Shown: piece by piece, positions 9,097 through 16,265 of the stretch
Position numbering within the stretch: position 1 is the stretch's first letter
Layout of the letters: each line of letters starts with the position of its first letter
DNA from: an uncultured Muribaculaceae bacterium
GTDB taxonomy: Bacteria > Bacteroidota > Bacteroidia > Bacteroidales > Muribaculaceae
Assembly: GCA_910586895.1 (NCBI GenBank)
Contig: CAJUIW010000005.1
Coordinates: 62,001-126,000, forward strand
Length of the DNA stretch: 64,000 bases
Reading direction: 5' to 3'
Notes under the pieces: generated by a model
Told to the model about the DNA's origin: nothing
Seen by the model: only the letters and a program-made list of their open reading frames with translations
Database searches by the model: none
Position numbers and translations under genes: made by a program

Positions 9097-9828
9097 ATGT
9101 CATCAGTCATTGTCAACAGAATAAAATCGCTGAAGCCGGAGAATCATTCCAACTGGCGTGACCGCGTCATATTTATTCTGCGCATGATGCTTCTGCTGAC
9201 GGCTTGCGGATTGATATTTCTGATCACATACGACACACTTCAGAATATATCCTTCATCACCAACCGTCTGTATCTGAAGATTCAGCTATGGATATGCCTG
9301 TTCTTTCTTTTTGATATAGCTGTAGAGTGTGCTTTGAGCGAACACAAGGGGAAGTACCTGCTCCACAATCTGTTTTTCATAATTGTGAGTATTCCTTACC
9401 CTAATGTCATCCATGCCTTTGACCTGCATCTGCCGGTACAGCTTATGTTCCTGCTGAGATTCATGCCACTGATAAGAGCTGCCTATGTATTTGCCCTTGT
9501 ATCGGGCATAATGTCCAAAAACTGGATTTCGAGTATGCTGAGCGGCTATATCATAATGCTTGTGACAGTGCTTTACTGCCTCAGCCTGATGTTCTTCGTC
9601 GAGGAGCATTACGTGAACGCCCAGGTTGCCACCTACTGGCAGGCTTTATGGTACAGCATAATGCAGATGACCACCTGTGGCTCCAACATATCGCCCATAA
9701 CATTCTCAGGCAAGGTGATAAGCGTGGTGCTGGCAGGAGCGGGACTGATACTGTTTCCGGTATTCACGGTGTACTTCACCCGCTCATTCTCACGCTCCAA
9801 GGACGACTCCGACACAGGCAATGATTGA
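9097..9828 (+). CDS. Potassium-channel-like membrane protein with divergent filter
   Basis: A 243-aa inner-membrane protein with about five or six hydrophobic segments, the last two flanking a pore-loop-like stretch. The segment from about 178 to 232 (pore helix, filter, final helix) resembles two-helix K+ channel pores: ALWYSIMQMTTCGSNISPIT followed by GKVISVVLAGAGLILFP. Where K+ channels have TVGYGD, this protein has TCGSNI (193-198), losing the canonical Tyr and Asp. The N-terminal part resembles a shortened voltage-sensor-like bundle but shows no clear Arg ladder. The cytoplasmic tail is short and charged. Ion selectivity cannot be inferred. It stands alone after rlmB and is preceded by a perfect hairpin. 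Confidence 0.7.
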   Translation: MSSVIVNRIKSLKPENHSNWRDRVIFILRMMLLLTACGLIFLITYDTLQNISFITNRLYLKIQLWICLFFLFDIAVECALSEHKGKYLLHNLFFIIVSIPYPNVIHAFDLHLPVQLMFLLRFMPLIRAAYVFALVSGIMSKNWISSMLSGYIIMLVTVLYCLSLMFFVEEHYVNAQVATYWQALWYSIMQMTTCGSNISPITFSGKVISVVLAGAGLILFPVFTVYFTRSFSRSKDDSDTGND

Positions 9829-9885
9829 TACAATAAAGGCCGCATAAACACGTTAATTCAAAGGGTGTACAACAACTCTTATTTT

Positions 9886-11214
9886 ATGCGTCGAGTATTT
9901 ATTTTTCTTTTGGTTATCTTATCGGTTTTTCAACTTAATGCCGTGACCCTTAGCTTCGGGAACACATCTGTCGACCCAGTGGCCGAGCACCCCGGAGCCT
10001 CATCAGGGTTAGAGGGAGTCTACGTATTCCGCTCGCTTGACGGCGTGAGTTGTACTGTTGGCGGCATTCCTGCCGGAGCTGCAGTGAGATGGGAGCTATT
10101 TGACAACCGCGGAGCCTCATTTGCCACTGCGGTAGCCCCCGGTTTGATATCCGGAGGTGCCGGTACGAGCACTATAACTGAGCTTACCTCTGACCGCGGA
10201 TACCGTGTGTACATCAATGACAGTCCGGTTATATCATTCTGGGTAATTGACTACTCGGCCCATCCATGTACTGTCCGTTCGATAGAACCTGCCGCTGAGC
10301 AAGTATGCGGGACAGCCACACTAAGTGTCGATGGCGAAGCCCCACGATTGAGCTACTGCACCATAACTGGACGTTCCTACGAGCTGTCGCGCGATATCAG
10401 GCTTGAATACCGCACTCAGCAGCCCGACCCGCAAGCCATACGTTTCATCACTACCGATACCGTAGTATCGCTCCCCTACGTTCAGTCGACAATCAATATC
10501 GGCGCCCCGCTGTGCGACACACAGTTTCACCTCTCGGCCGACCGTTTCCTACGTGCCTGGGGCGAAGAAATGCAGCTGACATCATCCATGCTTACCGCAT
10601 CGACGGTAGATGCCATGGTCACAGCCTCGCAGAAGAGTCATGACTCGGACAATGAAATCGGAGCCGACGACAGTTCCGTCGAATTGCTCGGAGGCTCGGC
10701 CCCGGCAGAGATAACATTTGAGGCTGCGGTGACCGATGCCGCTATATACCATGAATGGCTGCTGGCCAAGGATCCGGAATTCTACGACGTGATATTGCGC
10801 ACCTCCGATATGGAATTTACGCATATTTTCACCGACATGGGGACGTATTACGCCAAGTTTACAGCCGACAATGCCATGGGCAGCTGCGCTTATGAAAGTG
10901 AGGTCTATACCGTCAGTATCGGTGAGTCATCGCTCCTATGCCCCAATGCCTTTTCGCCGGCCGGCTCCGAAGGGGTTAACGACATGTGGAAAGTGAGCTA
11001 TAAATCAATTGTAGAATTTGAGTGTTATATATTCAATAGCTGGGGCGTTAAGCTTGCCGAATTCCATGACCCGTCGCAAGGCTGGGACGGACGCTATCGT
11101 GGAAAGGTAGTGAATCCCGGGGTATATTACTATGTGATAAAAGCCCGCGGTTCCGATGGACGCCAATACAACCTCAGCGGTGATATTAACATAATAGGAT
11201 ATAACAAGAAATGA
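9886..11214 (+). CDS. Secreted protein with gliding-motility-type C-terminal sorting domain (T9SS type B)
   Basis: A 442-aa exported protein with a signal peptide (about residues 1-20). Its last ~90 residues match the CHU_C / gliding-motility-associated C-terminal domain: LCPNAFSPAGSEGVNDMWK, then IFNSWGVKLAEF, GWDGRYRGKVVNPGVYYYVI and a final beta strand. Such domains direct type IX secretion and surface attachment. The middle looks like Ig/PKD-type beta domains and has no enzyme motif. A GTG seven codons upstream (9865) is open, but the ATG at 9886 starts directly at the signal peptide and is preferred. The stop overlaps the next ATG by 4 nt. Confidence 0.82.
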   Translation: MRRVFIFLLVILSVFQLNAVTLSFGNTSVDPVAEHPGASSGLEGVYVFRSLDGVSCTVGGIPAGAAVRWELFDNRGASFATAVAPGLISGGAGTSTITELTSDRGYRVYINDSPVISFWVIDYSAHPCTVRSIEPAAEQVCGTATLSVDGEAPRLSYCTITGRSYELSRDIRLEYRTQQPDPQAIRFITTDTVVSLPYVQSTINIGAPLCDTQFHLSADRFLRAWGEEMQLTSSMLTASTVDAMVTASQKSHDSDNEIGADDSSVELLGGSAPAEITFEAAVTDAAIYHEWLLAKDPEFYDVILRTSDMEFTHIFTDMGTYYAKFTADNAMGSCAYESEVYTVSIGESSLLCPNAFSPAGSEGVNDMWKVSYKSIVEFECYIFNSWGVKLAEFHDPSQGWDGRYRGKVVNPGVYYYVIKARGSDGRQYNLSGDINIIGYNKK

Positions 11215-12167
11215 AATCACGAATATTATTCGCATGCGTCGCTACGGCCGCCATAGCGCTGACATATACCCAATCCGCGTCTGCCTCCCACCGTTCAAAG
11301 GAAGAGCACGCATTCTCACAGGTGAAAAGCCCGGAGATTCCGAAATCAATGGTATTTGCCGGACAGAAAGTTGATCTTACGCCTGTAAACATGTACGAAC
11401 GATTTGACCGTGAGCTGACATCCATGGCCTACACACATGGCAACACCCTTCTCACCATAAAGCGTGCCAACCGCCTCTTTCCCGTCATGGCACCGATACT
11501 TGAAAGTGAGAATGTTCCGGCCGATCTTCTTTATCTCGCCTGCATAGAGAGCACTCTCGATCCATTTGCCGTATCATCAGCAAAAGCGGCAGGACTATGG
11601 CAATTCATGCCGGCCACCGGACGTGAATACGGGCTTGAAGTGAACGACTATGTGGATGAACGCTTTGATATTGAGAAATCCACCCGCGCGGCTTGCAAGT
11701 ACTTGAAAAAAGCATTTGCCAAGTATGGCAAATGGGAAAGCGTGGCCGCGTCGTACAACGGCGGACAGGGACGCATATCATCGGAACTTGGTTCGCAGAA
11801 AGTGGAATCGGCATTCAATCTATGGCTTGTCCCCGAAACATCAAGATACATGTTCAGACTCTTAGCCCAGAAAGCCATCATGGAAAATCCATCCAAATAC
11901 GGCTACTCCATAGAGGCCAAACAGCTGTATCAGCCGGTTGAATACTCGAAGGTGACCGTCAATACCCCTGTGGAAAGTTGGCCTGACTGGGCTATAGAAC
12001 ATGGCATTGACTATCTGACTCTGCGCACTCACAATCCATGGATAAGGGCAAAATCGCTCCCCAATACATCAGGAAAAACCTATACAGTGCTTATCCCAAC
12101 TGAAAAGTCAATGAACCGGACCACCGGAAGCAACGAAGTTTTCAATCACTCCTGGGTTACGAAATGA
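11211..12167 (+). CDS. Lytic transglycosylase (SLT/MltD-like)
   Basis: Periplasmic enzyme that cleaves the MurNAc-GlcNAc bond of peptidoglycan to give 1,6-anhydro-MurNAc ends. The signal peptide covers about residues 1-26. The SLT domain (about 85-220) has the catalytic Glu113 in CIESTLDP, then GLWQFMPATGREYGL and ASYNGGQGRI. It resembles the catalytic part of MltD, but no LysM repeats follow: the protein ends about 100 residues after the catalytic domain. It overlaps the upstream surface-protein gene and the downstream uvrA by 4 nt each, so all three are translationally coupled. Confidence 0.88.
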   Translation: MKSRILFACVATAAIALTYTQSASASHRSKEEHAFSQVKSPEIPKSMVFAGQKVDLTPVNMYERFDRELTSMAYTHGNTLLTIKRANRLFPVMAPILESENVPADLLYLACIESTLDPFAVSSAKAAGLWQFMPATGREYGLEVNDYVDERFDIEKSTRAACKYLKKAFAKYGKWESVAASYNGGQGRISSELGSQKVESAFNLWLVPETSRYMFRLLAQKAIMENPSKYGYSIEAKQLYQPVEYSKVTVNTPVESWPDWAIEHGIDYLTLRTHNPWIRAKSLPNTSGKTYTVLIPTEKSMNRTTGSNEVFNHSWVTK

Positions 12168-15031
12168 ATCAAGAAACTGAAATAACAGACATAAATAATA
12201 TACCGGACGAGGAGACATCGCTCAATGTGCTCGGCGCCCGGGTTCACAATCTTAAAAATATAGATGTCGACATCCCCCACGGGCGTCTGTCAGTCATAAC
12301 CGGACTTAGCGGCAGCGGTAAGTCAAGTCTGGCATTTGACACAATATATGCCGAAGGTCAGCGCCGGTATATCGAAACGTTTTCATCCTATGCCCGCAAC
12401 ATGCTCGGCAATCTTGAGCGCCCTGACGTGGATAAAATCACCGGACTCAGCCCTGTGATAGCCATAGAGCAGAAAACCGTAAACCGCAACCCACGAAGCA
12501 CCATAGGCACCACAACTGAGATTTATGACTTTCTCCGTCTGCTCTATGCCCGTATAGGTGAGGCCCGCAGCTATCTCACCGGCGAGCCGATGGTAAAATA
12601 CACTCCCGAGCGTATTGTCAATCTGATTCTTGACCGATTTGACGGACAGAAGATATATCTGCTGGCACCGATAGTGAAAAACCGCAAGGGACACTACAAG
12701 GAACTCTTTGAGACACTGCGCAAAAAGGGGTATTTGACCGTGCGTGTTGACGGGGAGCTGACTGAGATTATTCCCGGCATGAAGCTTGACCGTTACAAGA
12801 ATCACTCCGTGGAACTGGTTATTGACCGCCTGAAAGTAAGCGCCAAGGACAGCGCGCGCCTTAACGAAAGCGTGAGTGAGGCGTTGCGGCAGGGACAGGG
12901 ACAGCTTACAGTATGTGAGGCTGACTCCGATGCCGTACACCACTATTCACAGCAGCTTATGGACCCCGCTACCGGTCTGTCCTACCGGGAGCCTGCCCCA
13001 CACAACTTCTCCTTCAACTCTCCGCAAGGAGCATGCCCGTGCTGCAAGGGGCTCGGCTATATTAATATAGTGGACCGTGCCAAAATCATACCTGACGAAA
13101 GCCTGTCAATCAAGGCAGGAGCGATACTCCCCCTTGGTAAATACCGCAATTCCATGATATTCTGGCAGATCAGTGCGATCTGTGAAAAATATGGCCACAC
13201 GCTTGACACCCCGGTCAATCAGCTTGGCGAAGAAGCTCTGTCCGATATCCTCAACGGTACAAACGAGCGTCTTGTCATAAAAAATGACACGATGTCCACC
13301 TCCAATTACTTCCTGACCTACGAGGGCCTGGTCAAGTACATAGAATTGCAGCAGAGTGAGGATGCCGGAAGCGCGGCCCAGAAATGGAGCGGACAGTTCT
13401 ACTCACGCGCCGTTTGCCCCGAGTGCAATGGGCAACGGTTGAACAAGGAGGCCCTGCATTTCTTTATTGACGGGAAAAACATTGCCGATCTGTGCCATCT
13501 GGACATTGACGAGCTATACCAATGGTCATGCACCATTGAATCACGCCTGTCACCCACCTCGGCCCTGATTGCCAAAGAGATAGTAAAAGAGATCCGTACC
13601 AGACTCGGATTTCTTGTCGATGTAGGACTTGAATATCTTTCGCTTGACCGGCGCTCGGCCACACTGTCAGGAGGCGAAAGCCAACGCATACGGCTGGCCA
13701 CACAGATCGGTTCCGAACTTGTAAATGTGCTGTACATACTTGACGAGCCGAGCATCGGACTTCATCAACGTGACAACCGCCGCCTGATTGACTCGCTTAA
13801 GAAACTGCGCGATGCTTCAAATACGGTAATCGTAGTGGAACATGACAAGGATATGATGCTGGAGGCCGACTACATTGTAGACATAGGCCCGAAAGCAGGC
13901 CGCAAGGGTGGAGAGGTAGTATTTCAAGGCACTCCCGCCGAGATGCTACGCACCTCGACCCTTACCGCCAACTATCTCAACGGCACCTTCGCCATACCGG
14001 TCCCGGAACAACGACGTGAAGGCAACGGGAAGACTCTAAAACTAACCGGCGCATCGGGCAACAATCTGCAGAACGTTGACCTCACACTCCCGCTCGGCAC
14101 ATTCATAGTAGTGGCCGGAGTATCAGGAAGCGGAAAATCAAGCCTAATCAACGCCACCCTGAAACCGATATTGAGCACTCATTTCTACCGGGCACAGCAG
14201 GAACCGCTCCCCTACAGGAGTATCGAAGGTATTGAGAATATTGACAAAGTGGTCACAGTCGACCAGACTCCCCTCGGACGCTCGCCACGCTCAAATCCGG
14301 CCACATATACCGGAGTATTCTCCGACATACGCAATCTGTTCGTAGGGCTTCCCGAAGCCAAGATACGCGGATATAAGCCGGGGCGCTTCTCTTTCAACAT
14401 CAGCGGCGGACGCTGTGAAGCCTGCTCAGGCAACGGCTACCGCACAATAGAGATGAACTTCCTGCCCGATGTGCTGGTGCCATGTGAAGTATGCGGCGGC
14501 AAGCGCTACAACCGTGAGACTCTTGAGGTACGCTTCAAAGGCAAGTCAATAGCCGATGTGCTGGACATGACCATCAATCAGGCTGTGGAATTTTTCGCAT
14601 CCGTGCCCAATATACTGCGCAAGATAAAAGTGCTTCAGGATATCGGGCTTGGCTATATCAAGCTCGGCCAACCGTCGAGCACACTCTCCGGAGGTGAGAA
14701 CCAGCGTGTGAAACTGGCTACCGAACTGTCGAAACGTGACACAGGCAAGACACTGTTTCTGCTTGACGAACCCACCACCGGACTTCACTTCGAGGATATA
14801 AAAGTGCTGCTTGAGGTGTTCAACCGCCTCGTTGACAAAGGAAACACAGTGCTGGTAATCGAACACAATCTCGACGTTATCAAAAGCGCCGACCATGTGA
14901 TAGACATGGGACCCGGAGGAGGACGCTCAGGCGGCCACATTCTTGCCGAAGGGACTCCTGAACAGATAGCTGCCGGCACATCACCCACCGCCGAATTCCT
15001 TAGAGAAGAACTCAACCTGCAAGAAAAATAA
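12164..15031 (+). CDS. uvrA: UvrABC excinuclease subunit A
   Basis: Damage-recognition ATPase of nucleotide excision repair; a dimer scans DNA and loads UvrB. It has two ABC modules: Walker A GLSGSGKSS (47-55) and a second GVSGSGKSS in the C-terminal half, each with signature (LSGGESQRI, LSGGENQRV) and Walker B (LYILDEPS, LFLLDEPT). Zinc-binding CxxC pairs occur in CPCCKGLGY / CPECNGQRL and CEACSGNGY / CEVCGGKRY. The 955-aa length is normal. Its ATG overlaps the lytic transglycosylase stop by 4 nt, an unusual partner for a repair gene. Confidence 0.97.
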   Translation: MNQETEITDINNIPDEETSLNVLGARVHNLKNIDVDIPHGRLSVITGLSGSGKSSLAFDTIYAEGQRRYIETFSSYARNMLGNLERPDVDKITGLSPVIAIEQKTVNRNPRSTIGTTTEIYDFLRLLYARIGEARSYLTGEPMVKYTPERIVNLILDRFDGQKIYLLAPIVKNRKGHYKELFETLRKKGYLTVRVDGELTEIIPGMKLDRYKNHSVELVIDRLKVSAKDSARLNESVSEALRQGQGQLTVCEADSDAVHHYSQQLMDPATGLSYREPAPHNFSFNSPQGACPCCKGLGYINIVDRAKIIPDESLSIKAGAILPLGKYRNSMIFWQISAICEKYGHTLDTPVNQLGEEALSDILNGTNERLVIKNDTMSTSNYFLTYEGLVKYIELQQSEDAGSAAQKWSGQFYSRAVCPECNGQRLNKEALHFFIDGKNIADLCHLDIDELYQWSCTIESRLSPTSALIAKEIVKEIRTRLGFLVDVGLEYLSLDRRSATLSGGESQRIRLATQIGSELVNVLYILDEPSIGLHQRDNRRLIDSLKKLRDASNTVIVVEHDKDMMLEADYIVDIGPKAGRKGGEVVFQGTPAEMLRTSTLTANYLNGTFAIPVPEQRREGNGKTLKLTGASGNNLQNVDLTLPLGTFIVVAGVSGSGKSSLINATLKPILSTHFYRAQQEPLPYRSIEGIENIDKVVTVDQTPLGRSPRSNPATYTGVFSDIRNLFVGLPEAKIRGYKPGRFSFNISGGRCEACSGNGYRTIEMNFLPDVLVPCEVCGGKRYNRETLEVRFKGKSIADVLDMTINQAVEFFASVPNILRKIKVLQDIGLGYIKLGQPSSTLSGGENQRVKLATELSKRDTGKTLFLLDEPTTGLHFEDIKVLLEVFNRLVDKGNTVLVIEHNLDVIKSADHVIDMGPGGGRSGGHILAEGTPEQIAAGTSPTAEFLREELNLQEK

Positions 15032-15061
15032 GAGTTTTTGCTCACATTGGCATCAAAAGAT

Positions 15062-15092
15062 TTGGCTAATTAGGAAAAATTTGCTTACTTTG
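15062..15092 (+). promoter_or_regulatory. Promoter of the rpmB-rpmG-DUF4295 operon
   Basis: A TTTGG -33 element (TTG at 15062-15064) is followed after 20 nt by TTACTTTG (15085-15092), a near match to TAnnTTTG. Transcription would start near 15098, giving a leader of about 130 nt before rpmB. Confidence 0.6.
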
Positions 15093-15102
15093 CACTCTGT
15101 TT

Positions 15103-15174
15103 CGTGGCTCATCCTTGAAAGCCGTTAAAAATGATGCAATTAACGGTGATATGAGAACTGAGATGGCGGCCACG
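15103..15174 (+). ncRNA. Structured 5' leader of the L28/L33 operon (candidate cis-regulatory RNA)
   Basis: Within the ~130-nt leader, CGTGGC (15103-15108) can pair with GCCACG (15169-15174), closing a domain that contains a perfect inner hairpin, CCGTTAA (15122-15128) with TTAACGG (15140-15146). Structured leaders before ribosomal protein genes often mediate feedback by a product. Here this is inferred from base pairing alone; no known Rfam class was recognised. Confidence 0.4.
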
Positions 15175-15230
15175 GAGCGCCTAAAAGTAATAGAAAACAT
15201 TCAACAGAGCTAAGTAACAAAGAAACAGCC

Positions 15231-15488
15231 ATGTCAAAGATTTGTCAAATTACCGGCAAGAAAGCGATGACGGGTAATAACGTATCGCACTCGAAGCGTC
15301 GCACAAAGCGCAGATTCAATGTGAACCTGTTCACAAAAAAATTCTTCTGGGTTGAAGAACAGGCCTGGATTCTGCTTACCATCTCGGCCAACGGCCTGCG
15401 CACTATCAACAAAAACGGCCTCGACGCTGCTATTAAAGAAGCTGTCAGAAAGGGTTATTTAACTGAAATCACATATTTAGAATTCTAA
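15231..15488 (+). CDS. rpmB: 50S ribosomal protein L28
   Basis: Large-subunit ribosomal protein. The sequence starts with the L28 signature CQITGKKAMTGNNVSHSKRR and continues with RRFNVNLF; 85 aa, basic, as expected. First gene of a compact operon with rpmG (4-nt gap) and a DUF4295 gene. Confidence 0.97.
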   Translation: MSKICQITGKKAMTGNNVSHSKRRTKRRFNVNLFTKKFFWVEEQAWILLTISANGLRTINKNGLDAAIKEAVRKGYLTEITYLEF

Positions 15489-15492
15489 GAAG

Positions 15493-15681
15493 ATGGCAAA
15501 GAAAGCTAAAGGTAATCGCGTGCAGGTGATTTTAGAGTGCACCGAACACAAGGCAAGTGGAATGCCCGGAACTTCACGCTATATCACAACCAAGAACCGT
15601 AAGAACACAACCGGCCGCTTGGAGCTGAAGAAGTACAACCCCATTCTCAAGAAAGTAACCGTTCATAAAGAAATTAAATAA
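15493..15681 (+). CDS. rpmG: 50S ribosomal protein L33
   Basis: Large-subunit ribosomal protein of 62 aa. Signature blocks are KGNRVQVILECTEH, SRYITTKNRKNT and RLELKKYNP. The family's zinc-binding CxxC pairs are absent, with only one Cys present, so this is the Cys-poor (C-) form. It lies 4 nt after rpmB and 13 nt before the DUF4295 gene. Confidence 0.97.
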   Translation: MAKKAKGNRVQVILECTEHKASGMPGTSRYITTKNRKNTTGRLELKKYNPILKKVTVHKEIK

Positions 15682-15694
15682 TAACCCCTAAGAT

Positions 15695-15844
15695 ATGGCA
15701 AAGAAAACCGTAGCATCACTTCAGAAAGGTGAAGGCCGTACATACAGCAAGGTTATCAAGGTTGTGAAGTCACCCAAAACCGGTGCTTACACATTCCAGG
15801 AACAGATGGTTCCCAACGATGCAGTTAAGGACGTGCTGAAATAA
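15695..15844 (+). CDS. DUF4295 family small basic protein
   Basis: A 49-aa Lys-rich protein beginning MAKKTVASLQKGEGRTYSK and ending NDAVKDVLK. I recognise it as DUF4295, a short family found in Bacteroidota downstream of rpmB-rpmG. The conserved position in the ribosomal operon suggests a ribosome-associated role, but none is established here. It is the last gene of the operon; a strong terminator follows about 94 nt later. Confidence 0.9.
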   Translation: MAKKTVASLQKGEGRTYSKVIKVVKSPKTGAYTFQEQMVPNDAVKDVLK

Positions 15845-15937
15845 TCACCGTTCCGAAACTGATACCTTAAAACAAGACTATCAACGGAAAGCCCGTATCG
15901 GCAACGATACCCGCAACTGATTCCGCAAAATATTACC

Positions 15938-15988
15938 GACACCAGAATATCGGATTATTCCCCGAAGTTCTGGTGTCAGTTTTTTTTT
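15938..15988 (+). terminator. Intrinsic terminator of the rpmB operon
   Basis: GACACCAGAA (15938-15947) pairs perfectly with TTCTGGTGTC (15968-15977), followed by a run of nine T from 15980. Confidence 0.9.
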
Positions 15989-16059
15989 GTAAAAATCACC
16001 AAAGATGACATGAAGTGAGTTAAAGCGTCACACACAGTCATGTTATTATCAAATATTCT

Positions 16060-16186
16060 GCTTATATTTGACTTCGTCTTATATACTCACGCTCGGCAAA
16101 ACTCAAATCTTGTTTGGTTTTGCTCTCACTTATGCTTATATTTGACTCCAAAAATTGGCTTTGCCAACGCGAACCGGCACAAAGCC
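16060..16186 (+). repeat. Repeat-rich extragenic element: direct repeats and two hairpins
   Basis: The 421-bp gap between the DUF4295 gene and the hexosaminidase holds, after the terminator, a 14-bp direct repeat GCTTATATTTGACT (16060-16073 and 16134-16147), each copy containing the promoter-like TATATTTG. Between them lies an inverted repeat, GCAAAAC-CAAA (16096-16107) with TTTG-GTTTTGC (16113-16123). A second hairpin pairs GGCTTTG (16157-16163) with CAAAGCC (16180-16186). No ORF is credible here. It may be a dispersed palindromic promoter element; a genome-wide search would tell. Confidence 0.5.
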
Positions 16187-16220
16187 GACTTTCGCTATTT
16201 TTTTCGTCGAATATTATAAT

Positions 16221-16228
16221 TATATTTG
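16221..16228 (+). promoter_or_regulatory. -7 box upstream of the GH20 hexosaminidase
   Basis: TATATTTG, the third such box in 170 bp, lies 37 nt before the ATG at 16266 and is the most likely proximal promoter. Confidence 0.5.
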
Positions 16229-16265
16229 TATCAGATAAAAATATTTTAACTCAATCGATAGTATC

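Noticed and set aside
12383..12943. 186-codon open frame on the minus strand inside uvrA
   Set aside because: It is antisense to a clearly coding, conserved gene and has no family resemblance, promoter or start context.
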